Part shown: positions 28,053-35,888 of the stretch, piece by piece
Layout: each line of letters begins with the position of its first letter
How positions within the stretch are numbered: the stretch's first letter is position 1
Notes under the pieces: model-generated
Databases searched by the model: none
Told to the model about the DNA's origin: nothing
What the model saw: only the letters and a program-made list of their open reading frames with translations
Position numbers and translations under genes: made by a program
Assembly: GCF_002563655.1 (NCBI RefSeq)
Contig: NZ_PDIY01000001.1
Location: 4,022,501 to 4,086,500 of the forward strand
Length of the DNA stretch: 64,000 bases
Direction: 5' to 3'
Source of the DNA: Bacillus sp. es.034
GTDB lineage: Bacteria > Bacillota > Bacilli > Bacillales > Bacillaceae_B

Positions 28053-28086
28053 CATAACTTGGTTATGTATAACGTAACTTAGTTAC
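28053..28086. promoter_or_regulatory. Tandem TetR operator-like repeats
   Basis: TAACTTGGTTA (28055-28065) and TAACTTAGTTA (28075-28085) are two palindromic copies of TAACTTnGTTA with centres 20 bp apart, within CATAACTTGGTTATG and GTAACTTAGTTAC. The second overlaps the tetR -35. Confidence 0.75.
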
Positions 28087-28110
28087 AAATTATTGTCAAT
28101 ATGATATGAT
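28083..28110 (+). promoter_or_regulatory. Predicted sigma-A promoter of tetR
   Basis: TTACAA (28083-28088), 16 bases, TATGAT (28105-28110). The start point would fall at or next to ATG 28117, giving a leaderless message. Confidence 0.55.
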
Positions 28111-28116
28111 ACATAT

Positions 28117-28629
28117 ATGAAAAATTGGATACCTGTACCAGGAAGTAAAAAGGAAACGATTATCAGATTAGCACTGGAACAATTTAAAGAGAAAGGGTAT
28201 GAGGGGGTCAATATCAAGGATTTAGCGAAGGAGGCGAATATGACGACCGGGGTGATTTATCATCATTTTGGTTCGAAAGCACAGTTATATACTGTGATCA
28301 GACATGATGTTGAACAGCGAATTATAGACCGGATGGAAGGGGCAGCAGACACCGTCATCGATCCCGTCAGAAAACTAGAAACTGCCTTGTTAGCAGGGCT
28401 CGATGCCACCATTAAGTTAAACGTTTGCCTACTATTAAGTGAGGAAAATCCCCATTCAATTGATAAAATAGAAGAATTTGTACTTCATCTTCTTGAAGAA
28501 ACCATCACAGGACTGGAATTCATTGTCCTTCCTTCCTGGCGTTCTATATTAGAAGCTGTAGAAAATAATAAAATTGACCAAGATCATGGAAGGAAGCTAT
28601 TAATATGGCTTTTTCACAAAAAGATGTAA
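28117..28629 (+). CDS. TetR/AcrR family transcriptional regulator
   Basis: 170 residues. The helix-turn-helix is KKETIIRLALEQFKEKGYEG...IKDLAKEANMTTGVIYHHFGSK. The C-terminal ligand domain is short and lacks the last helices of some relatives. No ribosome site is visible before ATG 28117 and the predicted -10 ends six bases away, so it may be translated leaderless. It probably represses the divergent VOC (and formerly DoxX) genes and itself. Confidence 0.88.
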   Translation: MKNWIPVPGSKKETIIRLALEQFKEKGYEGVNIKDLAKEANMTTGVIYHHFGSKAQLYTVIRHDVEQRIIDRMEGAADTVIDPVRKLETALLAGLDATIKLNVCLLLSEENPHSIDKIEEFVLHLLEETITGLEFIVLPSWRSILEAVENNKIDQDHGRKLLIWLFHKKM

Positions 28630-28668
28630 AAGTGTCGCCCGCCTCTTTTACATCACCAAACTAAAAAC

Positions 28669-28694
28669 AGAAACTTTCTAATTTCCCACACGTA
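28669..28694 (+). promoter_or_regulatory. Sigma-W-like promoter of the AarF gene
   Basis: AGAAAC (28669-28674), 16 bases, CGTA (28691-28694), one mismatch from the ECF sigma-W consensus TGAAAC-N16-CGTA. It lies 40 bases before the gene. Confidence 0.5.
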
Positions 28695-28733
28695 TTACAT
28701 AATAGAGATAGATATCCGTTTACGGGGGATGAA

Positions 28734-30359
28734 ATGATGAAGTCAGAGAACAAGCTTTGGAGAATGTGGAAGGTATTATCACTCGCCTTATCGATCGTGG
28801 TCAGGGTCTACTGGTACCGGCTGCGGGGTAAGTCCCAATGGGAAAAAGAAAAGCTTTGGGAACAAATCGGGAAAGAGTTTAAGGAAACCCTTTTTGAACT
28901 GAATGGCGTGTTGATCAAAGTTGGACAACTGTTAAGTATACGGGAGGATCTGCTTCCGAAAGGGTTCATCAATCAAATTCAGGACTTGGTTGACCATGTA
29001 CCTCCTTCACCTTGGGAGAAAATTGAATCGGTTCTTGAACGGGAATGGGATGCTACCGTTACTACCAAAGTCAAGAGCATCGACCAGGAAGCCATCGCTT
29101 CCGCTTCCATCGGGGAAGTGTACAAAGCGACACTGCTTGATGGCACGCAAGCGGCCATCAAAGTGCAGCGACCGGAGATCCCTTCACTTGTGAAGACTGA
29201 TTTCCGCACGTTGTCCATCATCATCTGGTTTGCCCGGCATTTTGCTCCCATGCCAAAAGGGTTCATTAATTTTAAGATGCTATATAGAGAATTGAAACAG
29301 GTCATCGAGCAGGAGCTCGACTTTTCCAAAGAAATGAATACTGCCATTACTTTTAAACAGAGGTTTAAAGATCATGCCAATGTGAAGATCCCGACTATGT
29401 ACCCTGAGCTCTGTACAGATAAAGTATTGGTGATGGAATGGGTCGATGGGGTTCGATTGAATGACAGGAAAGCGATTGAGTTGTATGGACTGAATGGCCA
29501 GAAGCTTGCACAGGAACTATTCCGACTCTTCCTCCCTCAGTGGCTCGAGCCCGGGTTCTTCCATGCCGATCCCCATGCCGGGAACATCCTGCTTCAGCCG
29601 GACGGTACTTTCGTTTTATTGGATTACGGAATGATCGGGGAAATTTCAAAAAGGGATTCAGCCCATTTCCAAGATCTCCTCGAAGGGGTTCTTCTAAAGA
29701 ATTTCCGGAAAGCATCGGAAGCCCTTGCCGAATTGGGGTTCCTGCTTCCAGACGCCAGTCCGAAGACGATTGAGCCTGTGCTAAAGGAATTTGTCACTCT
29801 GGACATGGAGCAGTTTAAACAAATGGACCTGATATCAGTAAAGAAGGAAATCAACGAAATGGTGAAATCACTTCCTGTGCAGGTTCCGACCCGCTTTATC
29901 TTTTTAGGGCGATCCTTCGCCACCATTGAAGGGCTTGTTCACACTTTGAGCCCGAATGAGGAAACCCTTGATGTCGTTAAACCTGCCTTTATGGATTGGG
30001 TGAAAGATGGGAACACGAACAAATGGGAGCTTCTTATGAAATGGATCAGCGCCCAACCTCTTTTTCAGACCGTTCAGAAAGTACGGCAGTTGTTGGATAT
30101 ACCGGAAAAAGCACTGGAACAAAAGGATCACCATCAGCTAAACGGGTTTCAATTTAAACTATTCGAAAGTCAAAAGAAGCAGGCTTTTGTCCTTTTGCTT
30201 GCAGGGTGCATCGGGGGATTCACAGGACTTGCGCTCGGTATGGAGCTCATCTGGCAAGGAGGCTTTGCACTTGCAGGATTCGGTGTTGCCGGGTACTGGG
30301 TTATTGCCACAAGGCAAAGAAAATGGTTGAAGAAATTGAAGAATGGTCAACTGCATTGA
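28734..30359 (+). CDS. AarF/UbiB (ABC1) family atypical kinase
   Basis: 541 residues. The family hallmark KxGQ is in LIKVGQLLSIREDLLP. The Ala-rich loop is ASASIGEVYKATLLDG, the ATP lysine is in AAIKVQRP, and FFHADPHAGNILL with LLDYGMIG supplies the catalytic and metal-binding Asp. Two membrane helices lie at the C-terminus. Family members support quinone or membrane lipid metabolism; the partner here is unknown. ATG 28734 and 28737 are both possible. Confidence 0.88.
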   Translation: MMKSENKLWRMWKVLSLALSIVVRVYWYRLRGKSQWEKEKLWEQIGKEFKETLFELNGVLIKVGQLLSIREDLLPKGFINQIQDLVDHVPPSPWEKIESVLEREWDATVTTKVKSIDQEAIASASIGEVYKATLLDGTQAAIKVQRPEIPSLVKTDFRTLSIIIWFARHFAPMPKGFINFKMLYRELKQVIEQELDFSKEMNTAITFKQRFKDHANVKIPTMYPELCTDKVLVMEWVDGVRLNDRKAIELYGLNGQKLAQELFRLFLPQWLEPGFFHADPHAGNILLQPDGTFVLLDYGMIGEISKRDSAHFQDLLEGVLLKNFRKASEALAELGFLLPDASPKTIEPVLKEFVTLDMEQFKQMDLISVKKEINEMVKSLPVQVPTRFIFLGRSFATIEGLVHTLSPNEETLDVVKPAFMDWVKDGNTNKWELLMKWISAQPLFQTVQKVRQLLDIPEKALEQKDHHQLNGFQFKLFESQKKQAFVLLLAGCIGGFTGLALGMELIWQGGFALAGFGVAGYWVIATRQRKWLKKLKNGQLH

Positions 30360-30363
30360 ATGT

Positions 30364-30396
30364 AAAAAGGGAACCTGTAATAAGGGTTCCCTTTTT
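30364..30396 (+). terminator. Terminator of the AarF gene
   Basis: AAAAAGGGAACC / GGTTCCCTTTTT. Confidence 0.85.
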
Positions 30397-30424
30397 ATGG
30401 TAGAATTCAAATAGGAGGGATACA

Positions 30425-30607
30425 ATGACAAATCGAAAAGAACCGTTCAATGATGTGACCGACCATATGTCTAAAATTGAAGGGGCACCCATGAACCAGC
30501 CCGAAAAGGAGAGTCTTCCACTCGGGATCCGGATTATCGGTTATGTAATCATTGGGTTTACAGTCCTTATGTCTTTATTTGCCCTTATTTTCGGCTTGTT
30601 AGATTGA
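30425..30607 (+). CDS. Small single-pass membrane protein
   Basis: 60 residues: a polar N-terminal 35 residues with two MSKIEG/MNQPEK segments, then one membrane helix (RIIGYVIIGFTVLMSLFALI). AGGAGG lies before ATG 30425. I do not recognise a family. It lies between the terminator of the AarF gene and the convergent alkyltransferase-like gene, and may be an independent stress or regulatory peptide. Confidence 0.65.
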   Translation: MTNRKEPFNDVTDHMSKIEGAPMNQPEKESLPLGIRIIGYVIIGFTVLMSLFALIFGLLD

Positions 30608-30618
30608 AATTTATTCCT

Positions 30619-30930
30619 CTATGATTCAGGGTGATACTGATACTCCCCCAGTTCAATCCGGTTATTTCCTATAAAGTGGACCCCTTCCGCTTCCAGGGAC
30701 AGCCTTTGGGTCATTTTTTGCTCCTCATCAAGAAATCCGATTTCCCCTTTGCTATTTAGAACCCTGTGCCAGGGGAGTTTATACTTTTCACTCATGGAGT
30801 GTAGAATCCTCACCACCTGCCTTGCAGCCCTGGGGCTACCCGCCAGCTCCGCAATTTGTCCGTATGTCATGACCTTTCCCGGAGGAATATTGGCTATGAT
30901 GTTCACCGCTCGTTCGGTAAACGGCTTCAT
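30619..30930 (-). CDS. Alkyltransferase-like protein (MGMT DNA-binding domain)
   Basis: 103 residues, the C-terminal DNA-binding half of O6-alkylguanine-DNA alkyltransferases: PPGKVMTYGQIAELAG, ARQVVRIL, then PWHRVLNSKGEIG. The methyl-accepting Cys of the PCHRV motif is replaced by Trp, so it cannot repair by alkyl transfer. Known ATL proteins bind bulky O6-alkylguanine and recruit nucleotide excision repair. GGAGGTG lies 7 nt before ATG 30930. Confidence 0.9.
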   Translation of the reverse strand: MKPFTERAVNIIANIPPGKVMTYGQIAELAGSPRAARQVVRILHSMSEKYKLPWHRVLNSKGEIGFLDEEQKMTQRLSLEAEGVHFIGNNRIELGEYQYHPES

Positions 30931-31092
30931 GCATGTTCACCTCCCCATCTTCCTCTCAATTATGTATGACCCTTATTGAAATAGGAAGTCCGGAATATAG
31001 GATATCATGTCTTCATCAAGTCACGTTCCTAGAAGATTCGCTGCCTTTATATTAAACTGTATATGAATGAAAAGAAGGACGTGATAAGAATA

Positions 31093-31836
31093 ATGGATAT
31101 TAAACTGATTGCACTGGATATGGATGGGACACTCGTCAACCATGAGGGAGAGGTATCTCCTGAAAACGAACAAGCCATTCAGCGGGCAAAGGAAAAGGGA
31201 ATTCATGTTGTACTGAGTACCGGACGCTCTCTTTTTACATGCAGGGACATTTCAGATGAGCTTGGTCGTTCATCTTACCTTGTCACCGTGAATGGCGGGG
31301 AAATCTACGATCATGAATACAATCTTGTAGACCGTATTCCCCTTGATATTGATCTTGTAAAGCAACTATGGGCGCTTAAAGAAGAGCATGATGTATATTT
31401 CTGGTCTTCCACTAGCCAAGGCTTATTCAATAGCAGGAAACCTTTTGACCGGGATATCGAATCTTATAATTGGCTGAAGTTTGGCTTTGATATCCAGGAT
31501 GATGATGTCCGCAAAGTCCTGATGGACGAACTGGTGAAGAATGAAGCACTTGAAATTACGAATTCCTCACCCACCAACATCGAAATCAATCCAGCAGGGG
31601 TCAATAAGGCGGCTGCCCTGGTGAAGGTGTGTAAATGGCTGGATCTTTCAATGGATCAAGTCATGGCTGTCGGTGACAGTATGAATGACATCGCGATGAT
31701 CCGTGAAGCAGGATTCGGTGTGGCCATGGGCAACGCCCAGGAAGCAGTGAAAGAAGCAGCGGACTGGGTGACAGGGATCAATACTGAACACGGTGTCGCT
31801 CAGGCAATCGATAAAGTATTGAAGGAAATGAACTGA
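31093..31836 (+). CDS. Cof-type HAD family phosphatase
   Basis: 247 residues. Motif I is LDMDGTLV, motif II is STGRS, motif IV is GDSMNDIAM with a following GVAMGNA, and a type IIB cap lies between. Such enzymes dephosphorylate sugar phosphates, FMN or similar; the substrate is not inferable. ATG 31093 is favoured by homology; GTG 31081 and ATG 31063 are in frame and closer to an AAGG site, so the start is open. Confidence 0.85.
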   Translation: MDIKLIALDMDGTLVNHEGEVSPENEQAIQRAKEKGIHVVLSTGRSLFTCRDISDELGRSSYLVTVNGGEIYDHEYNLVDRIPLDIDLVKQLWALKEEHDVYFWSSTSQGLFNSRKPFDRDIESYNWLKFGFDIQDDDVRKVLMDELVKNEALEITNSSPTNIEINPAGVNKAAALVKVCKWLDLSMDQVMAVGDSMNDIAMIREAGFGVAMGNAQEAVKEAADWVTGINTEHGVAQAIDKVLKEMN

Positions 31837-31844
31837 CTAGTGTA

Positions 31845-31878
31845 AAAGTGCCTGATTCTCTATTGAATCAGGCACTTT
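31845..31878 (+). terminator. Terminator of the HAD gene
   Basis: AAAGTGCCTGATTC / GAATCAGGCACTTT. Confidence 0.85.
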
Positions 31879-31949
31879 CTCTTTCTACCGGGTCTATTCC
31901 TTTCCTGTTACGTCAATACTAATGGAAAAAACAAGGATTGTACCCTATT

Positions 31950-32462
31950 ATGTACCTCATACTGATTGTTGTCGTCTATTTACTTTTCGCAAAGTTCTTT
32001 ATTGATTGGAAACGCTGGAAGGATTATTATCCAACGGTGCAATTTTATATTATCTGTAACCTCACGTATAACGTGATTTTTTATAATCACAGTCTATGGG
32101 AGTATAAGGCCGTGACGTTAGACTGGCTGAATCATACGATGATCGATTTTGTTTTTACCTTCTTCATCATTCCAGTGGTGATCATGATCTATCTCCGTTA
32201 TTTCCCCTATCGGAAAAAGAAGATTATTTACGTCTCAAGCTGGATCGTGTACTTTACATTTCTCGAGTACTTATTTCATAAAAAAGGGCTTTTCCTTTAT
32301 GAAAATGGCTGGAATTTAGGATGGTCTGCTGTATTTAACATCATCATGTTTACCATTTTGGGGTTGCATCACAAAAAACCCCTGCTTGCACTCATCCTTT
32401 CTGTTCCCATCATCGGTATCCTTCTGTTGATCTTCCATCCATCTTTTCATGAATTAAAGTGA
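31950..32462 (+). CDS. CBO0543-like membrane protein
   Basis: 170 residues with five hydrophobic helices. Conserved-looking polar landmarks are KWKR-like DWKRWKDYYPT near the N-terminus and LEYLFHKKGLFLYENGWN, typical of the CBO0543 family of Firmicute integral membrane proteins. Function is unknown. TTG 31938 abuts AAGGA, and ATG 31950 is 12 nt away; I favour the latter with low certainty. Confidence 0.7.
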   Translation: MYLILIVVVYLLFAKFFIDWKRWKDYYPTVQFYIICNLTYNVIFYNHSLWEYKAVTLDWLNHTMIDFVFTFFIIPVVIMIYLRYFPYRKKKIIYVSSWIVYFTFLEYLFHKKGLFLYENGWNLGWSAVFNIIMFTILGLHHKKPLLALILSVPIIGILLLIFHPSFHELK

Positions 32463-32472
32463 GGGTGTTTTG

Positions 32473-32568
32473 ATGACTTCCTTTTCCACACCTGTTTTTA
32501 TAATCTTGATTCTCGGCGTATATATAGCGATGGCCATTTATATCGCAAGGTTGAAACGAAAAGGATAA
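32473..32568 (+). CDS. 31-residue membrane peptide
   Basis: MTSFSTPVFIILILGVYIAM then a short basic tail ending LKRKG. GAGGG precedes ATG 32473 by 8 bases, and it starts 11 bases after the CBO0543-like gene, so it may be co-transcribed. One helix with a positive cytoplasmic end is the layout of many real small membrane proteins, but with no homologue in hand this is tentative. Confidence 0.5.
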   Translation: MTSFSTPVFIILILGVYIAMAIYIARLKRKG

Positions 32569-32607
32569 AGAAAAGAAGCACCCCATTCCGGATGCTCCTT
32601 TCTCTTT

Positions 32608-34746
32608 TTATTTTACGATAATCTCATCATTTTCAACTGATACGGTCAGTCCCGTTACGCCTTCTTCATCAAGTAGGAAGTCGGCAATCTTATCTTCCAC
32701 TCTTTCCTGGATCACCCGGCGCAATGGTCTTGCACCAAATTCAGGGTGATATCCGAGTTCCACGAGTTTGCGCTTCGCTTCTCCTTCAATTTTCACGGTA
32801 ATTCCCTGCTCCTTGAGCTCAGCCTGCAACTCATTCAGCATCAGATCAAGAATGTGCAGCAGCTCAGCCTTTTCTAGAGATTCGAATTCAATGATACTAT
32901 CGAATCGGTTCAGGAATTCCGGTTTAAAGTAGGCACCCAGCGATTGAAGAATATTCGTTTCTTTAATGGCATCTGTGCCTCCGGTATTGAAACCTACGAC
33001 GGCTTCCTTCTTATCCGTCACCCCGGCGTTGCTTGTCATGATGATCACGGTTTCTTTGAAGCTCACCGTTCTGCCCTGACTATCCGTAAGACGGCCGTCT
33101 TCAAGAATTTGCAGGAACATATGCTGAACATCCGGGTGTGCTTTTTCAATTTCATCCAAGAGTATGATGGAGTACGGATTTCTTCTTACTTTCTCAGTCA
33201 GTTGACCGGATTCTTCATGACCCACATAGCCAGGAGGGGATCCGATCAGTTTAGACACAGAGTGTTTCTCCATATACTCACTCATATCAAGTCGGAGCAT
33301 GGAATCTTTAGATCCAAACAACTCTTCAGCCAATGTCTTCGTTAATTCCGTTTTCCCGACACCCGTCGGTCCGACAAATAGGAATGTTCCGATCGGACGG
33401 TGCTTTGCTTTCAAGCCTGCCCGGCTTCGTCGGATGGCTTTCGCCACTTTTTTCACGGCTTCATCCTGTCCGATCACTTTATGAGCAAGATTTTCTTCAA
33501 GGGATTTCATCCGCTTACGATCATCACTTTGAAGCTTTCCAACAGGAATGCCTGTTTTGGTCTCAATGATTGCCTGGATCAGGTCCTTTTCTACAAGTGC
33601 CTTTGAATCAAAGGATTCCTGCCCAAGCTGTTTCTCCAGGGACGCTTCCTCATCCCTCAGGATTGCTGCCTGCTCATAATTTTCTTCTTTCGTTGCTTGC
33701 TCTTTCTTCACTCTTACTTCATGTAATTTTTTGTGTATGGCCGTTTTATCCTTGCCTTCAGATAGAAGGTTCACTTTTGAACCTGCCTCATCCATGAGAT
33801 CAATCGCTTTATCCGGCAGGAATCGGTCCTGAATATAACGATGTGACAATTTCACACAAGCCTCGATGCTCTCATCAGTAAATTTCACTCCATGATAGTC
33901 TTCATAGCGGCTTTTTAAACCTTTGAGAATTTCAATGGCTTCTTCCAGAGTAGGCTCATTGACCAAAACCTGCTGGAAACGACGTTCGAGTGCCGCATCT
34001 TTTTCGATTTGACGATACTCTTTAAGGGTTGTCGCCCCAATCACCTGCAGTTCACCGCGGGCAAGCGCCGGTTTTAAAATATTCCCTGCATCCATGGATC
34101 CTTCTGCAGAACCTGCTCCCACCAATTGATGGATCTCATCGATGAACAGCATGACGTTCTCACGATTTTGCAATTCACTGATGATGGCTTTCAACCGTTC
34201 CTCGAATGAACCCCGTACACCTGTACCAGCTGTCAAGGAAGCAACATCCATCACATATACTTCTTTGTTTAATAATTTTGACGGCACATCTCCTGCTACG
34301 ATTTTACGTGCCAATCCTTCCGCAATGGCTGTTTTCCCGACGCCGGGCTCACCGATCAGTACCGGATTGTTTTTATTGCGGCGGTTCAGGATTTCAATCA
34401 CACGATCCACTTCTTTGTCACGACCGATAACCGGATCGATCAAGCCGGCTTTAGCTGCTCCAGTGACATTACGTCCGAACTGATCGAGGATGCCGTTTCC
34501 GCCATTCCCATCTTTCGTTTGAGCTGATGAAGATGGCTGCTGTTGGCTTTGGAATCCATGGTCGGGACTTCCGCCCATGCTCATCCCTTTGAACAACTCA
34601 TCAAACGGGAAGCCTCCGTGAATGCCAGAAGGGGTTTGCTGCTTTTGAAAGCAAGCAGAACACATTTTCATACTGGATTTCTTACCGTTCAGTTGCGTAT
34701 ACACTTCAACCGTTGCTTTATTATGATGACATACTTGGCATTTCAT
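32608..34746 (-). CDS. clpE: ATP-dependent Clp protease ATPase subunit ClpE
   Basis: An AAA+ unfoldase that feeds ClpP during heat and protein-damage stress. It has 712 residues. The N-terminal zinc finger is MKCQVC...MCSACF, followed by AAA module 1 (GEPGVGKT), a UVR-type linker ([15 protein letters not shown]), and AAA module 2 (GPTGVGKT). The likely ClpP-docking loop is VVGFN. ATG 34746 has AGGAGGT 7 nt upstream; ATG 34752 is too close. Three CtsR boxes upstream predict strong CtsR repression. Confidence 0.95.
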   Translation of the reverse strand: MKCQVCHHNKATVEVYTQLNGKKSSMKMCSACFQKQQTPSGIHGGFPFDELFKGMSMGGSPDHGFQSQQQPSSSAQTKDGNGGNGILDQFGRNVTGAAKAGLIDPVIGRDKEVDRVIEILNRRNKNNPVLIGEPGVGKTAIAEGLARKIVAGDVPSKLLNKEVYVMDVASLTAGTGVRGSFEERLKAIISELQNRENVMLFIDEIHQLVGAGSAEGSMDAGNILKPALARGELQVIGATTLKEYRQIEKDAALERRFQQVLVNEPTLEEAIEILKGLKSRYEDYHGVKFTDESIEACVKLSHRYIQDRFLPDKAIDLMDEAGSKVNLLSEGKDKTAIHKKLHEVRVKKEQATKEENYEQAAILRDEEASLEKQLGQESFDSKALVEKDLIQAIIETKTGIPVGKLQSDDRKRMKSLEENLAHKVIGQDEAVKKVAKAIRRSRAGLKAKHRPIGTFLFVGPTGVGKTELTKTLAEELFGSKDSMLRLDMSEYMEKHSVSKLIGSPPGYVGHEESGQLTEKVRRNPYSIILLDEIEKAHPDVQHMFLQILEDGRLTDSQGRTVSFKETVIIMTSNAGVTDKKEAVVGFNTGGTDAIKETNILQSLGAYFKPEFLNRFDSIIEFESLEKAELLHILDLMLNELQAELKEQGITVKIEGEAKRKLVELGYHPEFGARPLRRVIQERVEDKIADFLLDEEGVTGLTVSVENDEIIVK

Positions 34747-34820
34747 AAACATGACCTCCTGTTGTCTTGTTATATATATAGTGGTTTGTTAATTGGTTAA
34801 TGGTTAAGGTCATTTTAGAA

Positions 34821-34853
34821 TTTGACTATGTTTGACTTTGACTTTATTTGACC
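34821..34853 (-). promoter_or_regulatory. Two overlapping CtsR boxes downstream of the clpE promoter
   Basis: Written on the plus strand: TTTGACT-ATG-TTTGACT (34821-34837) and TTTGACT-TTA-TTTGACC (34837-34853), the reverse complement of the CtsR heptad repeat RGTCAAA-N3-RGTCAAA. They share base 34837. Confidence 0.8.
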
Positions 34854-34863
34854 TTATAAGCAT

Positions 34864-34892
34864 AGTATACTTTGACCTTTTTTGACTTTCAA
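34864..34892 (-). promoter_or_regulatory. clpE promoter with embedded CtsR box
   Basis: On the minus strand TTGAAA (34887-34892), 17 bases, TATACT (34864-34869). A perfect CtsR box, plus-strand TTTGACC-TTT-TTTGACT (34871-34887), fills the spacer. Confidence 0.85.
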
Positions 34893-35014
34893 CATTTTTG
34901 CTTATGGGAATTTTTCTCAGCTCCCGCTTTCCCGTTGAGTGAAGAGTATAGTAGGGTTGGAAAGAGAAATCAACTAATTGATTTATTGATATTCCACTCC
35001 TGAAAAACACAAAA

Positions 35015-35036
35015 AAGCCGGCATGTTCGCCGACTC
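35015..35036 (-). terminator. Terminator of the 142-residue protein gene
   Basis: AGCCGGC/GCCGACT stem followed on the minus strand by TTTTTTG. Confidence 0.65.
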
Positions 35037-35038
35037 TA

Positions 35039-35467
35039 TTAATACCAATGCTCCCAGTTGTCTTTGTAACACTCATGCTTCTTTTTATGGCATGTGCATT
35101 TTTTAATCTTCTTTAGTTCTTCCAGAATGTCTTCTAGAAGATCTTTGATGTCTTGATGCTTGTCTTTTTTACAATCATCATGGTTGTAGGATTCGGATTG
35201 TTTTTTATACATACGCTGATTCACCACCTTTTCAACCATTGGAAGAATATTCATCATATTTGCCATGGCCCCTAAGTTTCCAAATGAACCTAGTGCATCA
35301 AGAGAACTCTTACCTTGAGAACCTAACAGTCCTTTAAGGTGATCCTCATTCAGTAATGAACTTACTTTTTCCTTTGCCGTTTCCAGATCAAGTTTACTAG
35401 CATCTTCTTTTGTGTATTGGTTGATTAAATCCATAAGTCCTTCTAGTGGATTATTTTTTTCACTCAT
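35039..35467 (-). CDS. Unrecognised 142-residue protein with Cys/His-rich tail
   Basis: The N-terminal half is a helical, weakly hydrophobic segment (PLEGLMDLINQY, SFGNLGAMANMMNILPMVEK). The C-terminal half is highly charged with Lys, Asp and Glu and ends in CTCHKKKHECYKDNWEHWY. The Cys and His residues could bind metal. The composition recalls spore coat or outer-layer morphogenetic proteins, but I do not recognise it. GGGG precedes ATG 35467. It lies 84 bases from a small YjcZ-like gene. Confidence 0.7.
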   Translation of the reverse strand: MSEKNNPLEGLMDLINQYTKEDASKLDLETAKEKVSSLLNEDHLKGLLGSQGKSSLDALGSFGNLGAMANMMNILPMVEKVVNQRMYKKQSESYNHDDCKKDKHQDIKDLLEDILEELKKIKKCTCHKKKHECYKDNWEHWY

Positions 35468-35551
35468 CTATTTCCCCTCCATCTTTTTGCAAGTTTCAAT
35501 GTAATGGTATTCCTTGAAGACTCGTCTCCAAGGAATGATCAATCTTTAATC

Positions 35552-35710
35552 TTAGCTAATGGCACTAACGGCAAGTAGAACCAAAATAGCGATTCCAACA
35601 ATCAATGCTGCTAGAGGGTTAATTGCAAGTAGAACTAGAAAAGCAACAATTAACAGAACTAATAGCAAGCTGTAAAAATCAAATCCGTCATGAGAATGAC
35701 CTGCACCCAT
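35552..35710 (-). CDS. YjcZ-like small hydrophobic protein
   Basis: 52 residues starting MGAGHSHDGFDFYSLLLVLL and otherwise one or two hydrophobic helices. The Gly-rich start followed by a hydrophobic run resembles the YjcZ/sporulation small-protein family. GAGGTG lies 7 nt before ATG 35710. It is upstream of the 142-residue gene on the same strand, and the pair may be expressed together. Confidence 0.65.
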   Translation of the reverse strand: MGAGHSHDGFDFYSLLLVLLIVAFLVLLAINPLAALIVGIAILVLLAVSAIS

Positions 35711-35835
35711 CCATAATCACCTCACTTATTCAGTACTTGTAAATCACCTTACATGGCTATCTTATGTATGTATTGCTAGTTTCGAATGATATAAACGTCT
35801 ATTTCCTAGTAAAAAGGGCTAGCTAAACCATAAAA

Positions 35836-35865
35836 AAATGCTAGACCTAAACAGGTCTAACATTT
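35836..35865 (-). terminator. Terminator of katE
   Basis: AAATGCTAGACCT / AGGTCTAACATTT with T run on the minus strand. Confidence 0.75.
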
Positions 35866-35888
35866 CACCGTTACTATTTCGACTATCC

